From: Dactylorhiza incarnata
Lineage: Eukaryota > Streptophyta > Magnoliopsida > Asparagales > Orchidaceae
Assembly (NCBI GenBank): GCA_033032865.1
Contig: JAWHQI010000001.1
Coordinates: 62,001-126,000 of the forward strand
Direction of reading: 5' to 3'
Length of the DNA: 64,000 bases
Shown here one piece after another: positions 43,601 through 55,600 of the stretch. The translations under genes were made by a program, and so were the position numbers. Every line of letters begins with the position of its first letter. Position 1 is the first letter of the stretch. Below the pieces are notes generated by a model. The model did no database searches. It was not told the origin of the DNA and saw nothing but the letters and a program-made list of their open reading frames with translations.

Positions 43601-46600
43601 TGGAGGGCTCGAGAGAGATGGAGGGATCATGGCGTTCATGCGAGCGAGGGCGAGCTCAACAAGGGTTTTGCGTGAAAGTCGCATGAGTGTTGCGATCCGT
43701 GAGACAGAATCGGGAAGAACCATGTTTTAGCGCGCTAAAATAGATTTATGCGAGTAGATCAGTGACGTTGATGGAAGCCCTAAAAGGCGGGTCAGCTAGT
43801 CTCCAAAAGTGGTAGGCTCTGATGCAATGTTGAAACTCCTAATATTGTTATTATTATCATTATTCACAAGTATTTCAACTCCCCTCTATATATATAAGAT
43901 ACAAGGTGTGGCAACAAATCTCCACAAGAGATGTAGGACTAAACAAGAGAAAGAGAAAATAAGCATGGTTTCTACGTGAATTTTTTTGTTTGGATTGTAA
44001 CTTGTAACAACTATGTTCAATATTTAAATAGGCTCCTTGTTCATAGTTTGTGGGTTGGAATTGCTTCTATTGACAGAAACAAATATTTTGTTAAGTATTT
44101 TTCAGGCTCCATTCGGTTGGTGGGTTTTGGGAGGGCGGAATTGGTTTTGGTCTCCCAATTCCAAATTCTTGTGTTCGTTTGTGCCACTATTTGATCCGAA
44201 TTGACATTTGAGCATAACCGTGGATTTTCATTCATTTGAATTTTAGGCATGAATGAAAACCCACCTTTTTAGGTCACTTTTCGGGGCTTTGGCAGATCTT
44301 TCTTCTTCTGTATTCTTTTTTTTTTGCATTCTTGATGGGGATCGACGTTGCACTACGGGTCACTATTCGGCGAGGCCCACATCGTGTATTCACCCAGGAG
44401 ATGTTGATCAGATCGATGATTCGAGACCACCAGCGTCCGAAGCGCCGATTTAGTATATTATGTATCTTTTTTTTGGACTTATATTTAGTGTTTTAGGACA
44501 CCGGGCATAATGATCAATCATAGTCGTTCACGCCGTGTGCCCAATCGCTCCTCTCGTTATAAATAGGTGCGGAGGCTTTCATTTTCAGTCATTGTTGATT
44601 TTGTTAGCTAATCCAGATCCGACAATCATATCGCGGTGCGACGCTGCATGACCCCGAGGTGCGATTTCCCGATTAATTTCAGTTTTTTTTAATCCAGTAA
44701 CTCTTATTTTTCCGGAAATATCCCCTGCCGCATACTCATCTCGACGACCTAATCAAAGGAACCTCCTATGCCATCTACGGTCCCCTTCCAAGCCGACACC
44801 ATCCTTGCCTACCGCTCGCCTTTCCACACCGCTAGTCACCTCCCTAGAAGCCGACGTTCCCCACCCTAGCCGCAGCCAAGGCCATCGTCACCTACCCCTG
44901 TCGAACCAGAGACCGACGCCACTTTCCGCACCTGTAACCTTGGCGTCGGCCGAATTCCAGCCGCACGTCCTCATCTACTTCCTCCACCATTTATGTCGGC
45001 CGACCAACCCTCCCCTACCTGCAAATAACAAACCCCATCCCCTTCTCACCCGATCACCCAACAACTGCCCTCCTTGTCTATCTCACGGCCAGATCATCTC
45101 CTCCCCAAACCGCAAGCCCTCCCCCTCCACTAGCAAAGCCGCAAATCTCCTAATTTCTCCTTGACGACAGTCCCTCCTCCTTCCCAGCCACATGCCTCAC
45201 CGCCCCTCTGCTCCCCTACCCGTCAGCGCACTACAACTCTCCTCGTCAAAAACAGCAACTGCAATCTCCCCCGCTGCATGGATTCACGTCTGCAACTATT
45301 ACCGGTCCCTATTGCTTGTGAGTATATCTTGGTAGTGCATTCCTCTTTTTCTTTTTTGATTATTGGATGAGCATGTTATATTTGCTTGGTAACTGAACTT
45401 GTTGCGCTATTGTTGTACTTTCTTAATTCTTATAAGTCTCCACTTGTGAAAATTGTAGTTGAAAACACTCCTAATGAAAGTAATCATGATTTTGCTCAAG
45501 TACTTGACGTTGAAATTAACATTGTGTCGATTTGCTTAACTTTTATAATTTTATTTGCTAAAATACTATTCCGGAATTAATTAAAACATGCATGCATCAT
45601 TTAGGTTGGGTTTGTTCGCGTCCATCCCGCACATTCACTTAGGATTGCATTAACGTCGACATAACCTCGTCACACAACCTACCACGCGTCAGTTCTTTTT
45701 TTGCGTTCTTTTGTCACATTCTTCTTTCTTCTTATTTTTCTTCGTTTTTCTTTCTTCTTATTTTTCTTCTTTCTTCTTATTTTTCTTCGTTCTTCTTTCT
45801 TCTTATTTTTCTTCATTCTTCTTTCTTCTTATTTTTCTTCGTTCTTCTTCTTCTTCATCATCTTCTTCGTTCTTCTTCTTGTTCTTCTTCTTCTCTTCTT
45901 CGGCTGCCGCTTTTTCTCTTTTTCTCCTTCTTCTTTGTCTTCTTCGGCTTCTTCGACCGCTTCTTATTCGTCTTCTTCGACCGCTTCTTATTCGTCTTCT
46001 TCAACTACTCCTTCACCTCGGCCTTCTCCTCCTTCAACTCTAAATTCAAAACCGACGGTCTATCTTCGAGAGCAATTGAACATAAGAATTGGAATTGACT
46101 ATTTGACTCAATTTCAAAACCTATGAGTTTTTTTTGTTTTGGACCAAAACCAATTCCGCCCTCCCAAACCTGCCAAATGGACGGAGCCTCATTGATTTTT
46201 ACGATGGTGTCATCAGGGGACCAAGTTAAGCCTCTACTGAAATAGTAGATGTTCACCCATCAATCCAAAAAACTTGAAACAATGGCTAAGTGTCATCACT
46301 AACTACAACATGAACTTAACTCTTATTTTCACTTCCAATGTAGGAATACTTTTACTCTGATGCGGACCTCAACAATTTCTCTCTCACATAAGAAAGCCTT
46401 TCACATCTACCATCACTATCCTTCAGTTAAAAGGGTTTCAACACTATTATTCTCATGAACCAACAACTCAACTATGCAGAGCTTGCGTAGGAGTCACCCG
46501 ATCTTGAACTTTGTCAACCATAAGAGGCAAAGACCCATAGGAGCAATAACACAAACTTTTCATCCCATTTCAACCATTGGTTTTGAAACCACTTGTTGGT

Positions 46601-49600
46601 AGTGGAACACCTTTTGCTAAACGTGTAACAAAATTCACGGACTAGAAAATCCGACCGGCCAAAATGCTAGGGTAGACTTGTTCTAAGCCTAGGGGGTCTT
46701 AATAGTCCCTTTTTTCTCCTTAAAAATTACCACCTGATATCATCGGGCAGCCAGACTTGCTGCCCAGGCTTCCATGCCCTCTTTTTTTGGCAGGCCTAGG
46801 TTTGCCCAGAAAGAGCCTGGAGCTGAGCCTTACTGTTTTTTTTTGCATGTCTATTGCCTACCTAGTGCTCAAGTTGAGTTCAATATAATGGCTAACCTTG
46901 AAATATTTTTTACTAGGGGCATTATCGTCAATCAAACCATACCATATATTTGAAAGAGGATATCAAAGGACTTGTGGTGATGTTGAATAGCAACAGTTCA
47001 ATAGCAATTCACGAAGGAAACAAAAAAGTGGTCATAGGAATGGAGTTGGTCTCAAGACCTACAATGTTTGTGCAACACTGACATGCTGATATTATGGTCC
47101 CAGTTTCACAACTCACAAGTTTCAAATTACCACCTCTTCTTTGGCATCCTTATATCCCCCACCCATGCGTTTCTTCTTCTTTTGGCTTCTTTGATTGCGT
47201 GCCATTGAGCCAATGACCCTCCAATTTTCCATCTTCCAATCTTCCTGAAACACTTTTCCTTTTTGGTTTCCTTCGACAAGTAGTAAAACAGTTAGCCTAC
47301 TTGATGCTGGTTGGGTCTTTCATGTCAGTTTAGTAGGTACATGTGCCCTCTATGCCTCCCAATCTATGCGACGTTGTCATTTGGCATATTTAATTATTTA
47401 TGTACTAGCAAATGGACAACTATAAACACAGGAGCTCAAGCAGATGTGCAACGACCAATATCTAGAACTTAAATATTGTTTCAGTTCTAATATGGTCTCA
47501 TTGGGCATTCACTATCTTATGATTGTTGTGGAGAAATGTTCTATTTGATAATAATAAAGAGAACATTACAAATATATTTACAGAGTGATAGAGGCTAGAA
47601 TATTACAAGATATGTGAGACTAAATATAAATCTATACAATTATAAGACCAGTCTCATATAGTTGGAGCATAAACATTGATGATGCTTAGCTTAGACTTAA
47701 GATACAATAGTACATGTCAAGGTAGAGGTTTGGTGATAATATTTGCAACTTGTTTCAAAGAGGGAACGTGGATTACTTTCTTTTCTTTTACTTTTTCTGT
47801 GATAAAATGTTAATTACTTCCACTGTGTTTAGTCCTTTTAAGAAATACTGGATTCTCAGTAATGTGAATTATGACTTTGCTATAGTAATAGAGAGTGGTT
47901 TGAGATGTTGTAGTCACTTAGAGAATCGAACCATGCCAACTTGAATACAATGTGTCATTGTCTGATATTAAGCCTCAACATATGAATGAGCTATAACTTT
48001 TTTTTCTTGCTGCGCCAAGTAACATGATTTTCTTCCAAAAACACTATATATCCACTTATAGATTTTCGATCATCAATAAAGACAAAAGTTAGCATAAATG
48101 TAGGATATGAATTATGAACAACATAGAGGATAATTTGTAGAGATGTATTTGTCCAAGAGTACCTTTTAGATCGCGTAGAGTCCATTCTACAACATGAAAG
48201 TGTTAGAACAATGGATTTTTCATATATTGGCTAATGAGGCCTGCTACAAATTCAATATCAAGTCATGTAGCTATGAGATAAATGAGCTTCCCAACCATGC
48301 GTCTATAACAACCTGGATTAGATGTGGATAGAAAATGACGCGAGTCAGGTAGCTTAACAATGGAGTCCATAAGTGCCTTGGCAGGCTTACATCCATGGGG
48401 CATGTCTCAGCTAGAAAGTCAAGTGTAGATTTTCTAAGAAATAAAAAAATAATCCATGATACTTTGTATGAAATTGTGAAACTAGGTTTGCTTTATAATC
48501 CCTTGTGAGGATGATATCATCCACCTAGACCAATAAAATGATCACACACTGAGCTCGGCAATGGATATTGAGAGATTCGTCCGAACCACTTCCGACAAAG
48601 CCATTTTTCTATTGAATAATGATGAATTTGTCAAACCAAGCATGCATTGATTGCTTTAGGCTATAAATAGACTTCTTCAGAGATTCCCCCGGTTATTGAA
48701 AGGCGGGAGGAGGTTGTGTAAAAATGATCTTAGAAAAATCGTCATTGAGGAAGACATTCTTCACATTCAACTGTTGAAGAGGCGGGAGGAGGTTGTGTAA
48801 AAATGATCTTAGAAAAATTGTCATTGAGGAAGACATTCTTCACATTCAACTGATGAAGAGGCGGGAGGAGGTTGTGTAAAACTGATCTTAGAAAAATCGT
48901 CATTGAGGAAGACATTCTTCACATTCAACCGATGAAGAGGCCATCATCTAGAACAACAATTGTTAATTTATTTGTAGAACAAAATGCATCAGTATAACTA
49001 TAACCAAATTATTTAGTGTACCCCTGTTATGGGCCTTGGTAGGAGGTGGCCGGAGGTGGAGATGCAGGGTAGTGGAGATACTATGGAGCCATGACCGCGG
49101 CTGCCTAAGCGGGGCTTGCTCGTTGGAGGAGAGAGCTTCCAAGACCTCACACTCAAAGACGGGAAAATAGATTTCTTCTTGCTTGTCTTATACATCCATA
49201 CATACGCCTTTTTATAGGCTTACAACATATAAAAGACAAAGAGTCATAATGACACCTAATAATAGATACAATGATGAGCTAAAAAGACAACAACCATAAT
49301 GATACCTAATAAAATGATGAACTAGGCCCGGGGCTCAAGGTTATAACTCCTATTAACTAGATAGAGGAGTGTAAAGATGAGCCCATAACATCACACCCCG
49401 TCTTGAAAATGAGCTTGACCTCAAGCTCAAGGGTCCGTGATGGTGCACATTTCATCCGACGCCTTCGTCGTCAGAATCTTCGACGTGTAGGTAGAAGAGC
49501 CGGTTGCACCTGTGGCCGCGAGTGTACTGCTCGTCGCAATTAAAGCATAATCCCTGGGCGCGTCGTTGCAGCATCTCCGCCCGGGATAATCGGCGGACCG

Positions 49601-52600
49601 GAGGGGGTGGAGCGCCCTCGATACGACCTGGTTGGACGATGTTGGCGGCAGGAGGGTAGGCCGTCTGTGTTAGCTGAAGGCGACGATCGCAGAACCGGGC
49701 CAAGCTCATAGCAGTCACTTAAGTCTGGTGGTGCCTCAAACTCGACATCCAGTCGCAGGTGCTCGCGAAGTCCAGCGGTGAAAATGTTGACTTGCATATC
49801 CGGGGAAAGGGGAACATGCGCCAAGAGAAGCTGAAATTGTTCCAGGTACTCGTCTACTGACCCTGTTTGTCGTAGAGATATGAGTTGCGCCAAGAGTGGC
49901 GGGGCTGGGCGGAGAAGTGGCGGTGCCTGACTGCTGCTTGTACGATCATGTGCTGGGGCGGTAGCAAGATCATCAAGGCGCTTGGAGAGCGTATTAATGG
50001 CCTCCTGTTGGCGTTCCGTGAGTGCATTTTGCGTGGCCTGTTGTGCCATGACGGCCTGCAGCATGGTCATAATCTGACTTAGTTGGTCAGATGAGTCACC
50101 CATAGTGCGAGAAGAGGCGCGAGAAGAAGAGCGGGTGACAGGACGTTTGAAATGCGCCGGGTCGGATGATTGTGAGTGGCCACGGGTGCCGCGGTTGCGC
50201 CCAATATTTGCAAATAATAAAGCGCCGGAGAAAAGTTGAATGGAATTGGGCTAGTTGGGTGTAAGAAATGAAACGGCTTAGGTATTTAAATAGGGAAGGA
50301 GTAATAATAATGGAGAGGAAAGAGAGTGTTGGTGGGGTCCACGGAGATTAAAACAAAAAAGCAAAGTGTGCTGGAAGGGGTAAGGCCGTAAAGGTCGCGG
50401 ACAACAGTACCGCGCCGAAGCTCCGTGTGTACTGGTCACAGGGCTCGAGGGAAATGAATACGGTAGGGGCTTCGAAATCGCTCGCAGGCGGCCGGCGCTT
50501 GTTCTCCCTGCTCAAGGATGGAGGGGCCGACGCTCGAAACTGTACGCAGGAGCTGGGACGTCGACGGAGGCGCGGGAAAGAGCGGCGCCTAGGCGTTTGC
50601 TGTCGTCGAGCGCCGCTGGACAGAACGACGCTGTGCGGCGCGCGGTGCGTCTGTCTCGGAGGCGCGGCAGTGCAAAGGGACGTGCGGCAATGTCGGCGTA
50701 CGGGCGGAGCGTTTTGCTCCAGGATGTTGTCGTAACAGTCGGAGAGTCCTCGTCAGGCTGTCGCGCTGGACGGAAAACAAGGAGGGGTTGCTGCTATTGC
50801 TGGCAGCGAGTTGCGGTGGAGATTCCGTCCGAGTGAGGAAGAAGCACGATGTCGTCGCGGTGTCCCGCTGCAGAGGACCGCTAGCTCTGATACCAAATTG
50901 TTATGGGCCTTGGTAGGAGGTGGCCGGAGGTGGAGATGCAGGGTAGCGGAGATACTATGGAGCCATGACCGCGGCTGCCTAAGTGGGGCTTGCTCGTTGG
51001 AGGAGAGAGCTTCCAAGACCTCACACTCAAAGACGGGAAAATAGATTTCTTCTTGCTTGTCTTATACATCCATACATACGCCTTTTTATAGGCTTACAAC
51101 ATATAAAAGACAAAGAGTCATAATGACACCTAATACTAGATACAATGATGAGCTAAAAAGACAACAACCATAATGATACCTAATAAAATGATGAACTAGG
51201 CCCGGGGCTCAAGGTTATAACTCCTATTAACTAGATAGAGGAGTGTAAAGATGAGCCCATAACAACCCCTTTGCTACAAGATAATTTTGGTGGCAATCTA
51301 TTGTTCTGTCAAGATTCTTGTGAACAAGTGACAACACAAACCCAACTTACAACCAAACATTGTCTTGCTTGGGGGCAAGGGGATTAAAATCCACATTCTA
51401 TTTGAGATCCGTCAAGTTTTTCTAACATAGTTGCACACCAACCAGCATTACACATAGTTTTCTTAACATAGGAAGGAGTAGATATGAAAGCTAATGATGA
51501 AACAAACTTTTGAGTGGAAGATGCTAGATGATAACAAGAAGCAAAATGAGAAATTAGATGAGATGTGCAAGAATGTTACCCCTTTTAATGTAATATGGAG
51601 ATCAACATCTGAAGGCAAAGAGTGGTGGAGCATTAGAGGCCGATGTACTAGAGGACGAGTTATATGCATATGTTGTAACTGAGCAATGGGAGCAAGAACA
51701 CATTTAGGAAAACATGAGTAATAACGATGCTCACTACGACCAGTACTTAGAAAGTAAGATGTGGTGTGAGGATCAATGTTAGATAGTATAATAATTTCAA
51801 CCTTTGGTAATTCAAACTGAGAACGTAAAAGCACTAGTAGAGAAAGTGGATCGGTGATGTTTCCCAAAAATATATGACTCACAATTGAAATTAAAAAAAA
51901 GGATAAATCTAGGTAATATAAGCCACAAGGAAGACATGCGATGATGGCCACGACATCCATGCCAATGAATGGTCAAAAAACTGACTGTTGTACTTGGCAA
52001 CTAACCCACATAGTAAATGACATTTTGAACAATTTTGGCCATGTGTGAACTGAGAATCACAAAAAGAGAGGGAAAAAAGTTACCGAACTATTGAGATCAT
52101 GAGTGAGTTGACACATGGACATAAGATTATGATTTATATGAAGAACAATCAAGGCATTATTCCATTTTAACGTGGATCAGATGTGATACGTCGTAATCGT
52201 ATCAAGAGCGCGAATCAGAAACTTGCATTGCATTAAACAAACATAAAGATACAATCGAGAGGCAAGTTCTCATCAAGCATCCGGAGGTTGGGTCCTCCTT
52301 GACACAAAACTCTCCAAGAGACCTCGAACTCTAAGACTCAAAAGATAATCCTAAGGAGACACTCCCACTCATATATATAGAGTGGGACAGATAAAAAGTA
52401 AGAACGTGCCCCCATGGCTACATAGAATAATAAGGATGTGTGTGGTGGCTCGCGTCGTATCAACACGCCCTGCCCAAAAAAGCGACCTTGTCCTCAAGGT
52501 TAAGGTCCGTAGGGGTTGTCTGGGAGTGTTGTTACGATATTGCATCCGCCGAAGCACACAACCTTGCAAGAGCCATGGGAGCGCGTATGGAAGCCGCCGT

Positions 52601-55600
52601 GATATTTCTTCGTGTACTTATTATTATTAGTTAATTAATTAATATTTAATTAATCAATATTAATTAATATTAATTAACTTAATTAAAGTATTTTGTAATG
52701 ATATTGTCCTCCCTCATCTATATAAGGGGGAGGGGTGTGTTGGTTAGGCATCTTTGGATCATTAGAGTTTGTCTCTCATTTGAGAGAGGGATCTTAGGAG
52801 GAACCATCCTCCTAGATCTGGGCCGGAGTCCGCTCCGGATTGTATCAGTTTTCCCGTTTAATGCAAGCATGTCTCTTGATTTGTTCGATACTCCATCAAT
52901 GGTCCGACCTGCCGCCCCCGCCCGCTCCTTCCACGCCGTCGGGGATCAAGCCACGCTGGACACATTCAAAGTCCTGGAGCGCCGCCTCGACACCCGGGAA
53001 AGCCTCCTTGTGTCCATGCTCGCAAGTGTGCAACGTCTCGCGGCCCTTTGGGGCCATCCCACGTTGCTGCATCCGCCTTCCACAACACCCCCCCCCCCCC
53101 CCCCGCACAGCCTGCCGCCCAGGTTGTCGGCCGCTCGCCGCTTTCAGCACTTACTGCGGGTGTCATCGACCCTCTTCACCACCGTCGGAAACTCCCGATA
53201 CTTCCCACACCTGAATCGCCGGCTCAGCTTCTTCCTCGGCCAGATCAACATCTCGAGCCTTTCCTCCCGCGGGACGCTGGACTCCAAACCCTCGCATGCC
53301 GGTCTCGTCATCTCCTCCTCGTTGTCGCACAGGTGCTCGTCCCCGCCCTACGAGTCCGCGTCGTCGTCGACCAGCTTCCTGGCTGGACCCTCCGCCTGAT
53401 GTCTTCACCTTCCACGCCTGTCCTATCGCCTTGCCTGCACGCCTCCTCTTCCTATTTTTTTCTTTCTCCTGCTCTGCCATCCGCCGCTGCCCCCACAATA
53501 CGCCAACCCACAACTTATCACATCCCTTCCTGCCGCCCCTCTCTCTCATACCAACTTTTGGCCCCACTGACAACCCCCCTGCCAACCCATCCCCTTTTCT
53601 TTTTTTCTTTTTTTTCATTATCCCGGGCACTCCAGCCGAGCCCCTAGGATTCCTTTTTTAATTGTTATCCCCTGCACTCACCCTTACCCCCACCATGTAA
53701 CCCATTTCCCTCCCCACTTCTCTTCCCCTTCCGTATTTGTCCTTCCCTCAATCGTCTTTTTTCACTCCTAACCGTTTTCGCCATTTAAAAAACTCCAACA
53801 AATTTTGTACTCTTAACCTTGGGGACAAGGTCAATTTTCAAGGGCGGCGTATTGTTACGATATTGCATCCGCCGAAGCACACAACCTTGCAAGAGCCATG
53901 GGAGCGCGTATGGAAGCCGCCGTGATATTTATTCGTGTACTTATTATTATTAGTTAATTAATTAATATTTAATTAATCAATATTAATTCATATTAATTAA
54001 CTTAATTAAAGTATTTTTTAATGATATTGTCCTCCCTCATCTATATAAGGGGGAGGGGTGTGTTGGTTAGGCATCTTTGGATCATTAGAGTTTGTCTCAC
54101 ATTTGAGAGAGTGATCTTAGGAGGAACCAGCCTCCTAGATCTGGGCCGGAGTCCGCTCCGGATTGTATCAGTTTTCCCGTTTAATGCAAGCATGTCTCTT
54201 GATTTGTTCGATACTCCATCAAGTGTCAACGCATCCAAGTCCCTGAAATCAAGGTCGTCATCTTTAGAGCCAATCAACATACACAGATTTTGAGAGGGCA
54301 GACGTGGGTGCGCGAGTATGGCTGCTTGCAGCCAAAGCAGAGGCCCTTGTGGCGAAGCTGGAGGTGCTACTGGTGAGACAAGCGTCGGGGTGCTTGTGGA
54401 GGCGAAACTGGTAGATGTGGAGGTGGGCCTAGCAACTGGAGCTTAAATGATGGCACGGGAGCCAAGCGAGGAAGGAGCGGCGGCGGTGGCGGCGGCTGGT
54501 GGGGAGGTTGGATCGAGGAGGATGGAGGAGCTGGGTAGAGTTCCTCGTCGAGGTGCCGAGCCTGCTTCATGGCGCGGGAAAGAGTAGATGGGTTGTGCAC
54601 CCAAAGACGCGCCCAGAGGTGGGGGTGAAGATTCGTCAGGAAATATCCCAAGTAGCGGTCGGGGGCTAGGTCGGGTGCGTGCGTAGCGACCGCATTGAAC
54701 TCGTCGATGTAGGTGGCCACGAAGTCGGACTGACGGACGGAGCTGAGGCCCTCAAAGGCATTACCCGCCTGGCGAGTGTCATAGTGGCGGAAGAATTCCT
54801 CCTTCAATGTGGGCCAGGTGAGGCCAGGAATTTGCTAGCGCATCCAAGGCACCCAATGGAGTGCCGAACCCTCCATATAGATAGTTGTTATGGGACCTTC
54901 TGGTTGGTAGGGGTGGACTGAAGTTCGAAGAACTGCTCTGCGTGGGCGAGCCATCCAAGAGGGTCGGTGTCGTCGAACACAGGAATCTCAATCCGGCGGA
55001 GATGGGCCAGTGAAATGTCCGCAGCGGGGTGCAGAAAGCCCATGTAGTCCGGGACGGGTTGAAGTGGTGGTGGTGGCGGTGGCGGAGTTGTCGGAGGGTG
55101 ATGTATCGCCGTGGTCGTAAGCCCTCAAAGGAGGAGAGTAAGATCCGCAAGCTGGCCTTCGATGATATCCATGCGCTGAGAGTCAGTGGAGGTGGTGGTG
55201 GAGGTGTTTTAGTCGGTGTGGAGGGCCATTGAACGAGTCGCGGGCATGAAACAACGGAGGGGTGCAGTGGCGATGAGCGTCGAGACGCTGCAAGAGGTGT
55301 AGGAGGGTGGCGAGGGTGAGGAGCAGCCGCTGGAACGCTACAGCAGCCGCCAGAGGGCCTCCAAAATGTAGGTGATATGGCTGGATGTTGTCGTAAGGTA
55401 GTAGGAGCCGCTGGAAGGTGGCACGGGGCGTAGGAACAGACGTACAGTCGGCGGAGGAAGAGGAAAGCAGTCACAGCTCGTCGGTGCCGACAACGAAAAC
55501 TGCATCGAGTGAACGATGTCGGCGGAAACTACGTCGAATGGGCGGAAATTGCGTCGTGTGAACGGCGTCGGCGAAATCCACCTCGAATGCCGTTGTACAG

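Noticed and set aside
45701..46126. Phenylalanine/serine-rich ORF resembling a membrane protein
   Set aside because: It is a TTCTTC/TTTTTC microsatellite translated in several frames, with no start context or homologous domain.
50420..51044. Arginine-rich frames near the right LTR of the TR-GAG element
   Set aside because: GC-rich leader sequence open on both strands without a domain; no evidence for a captured gene.
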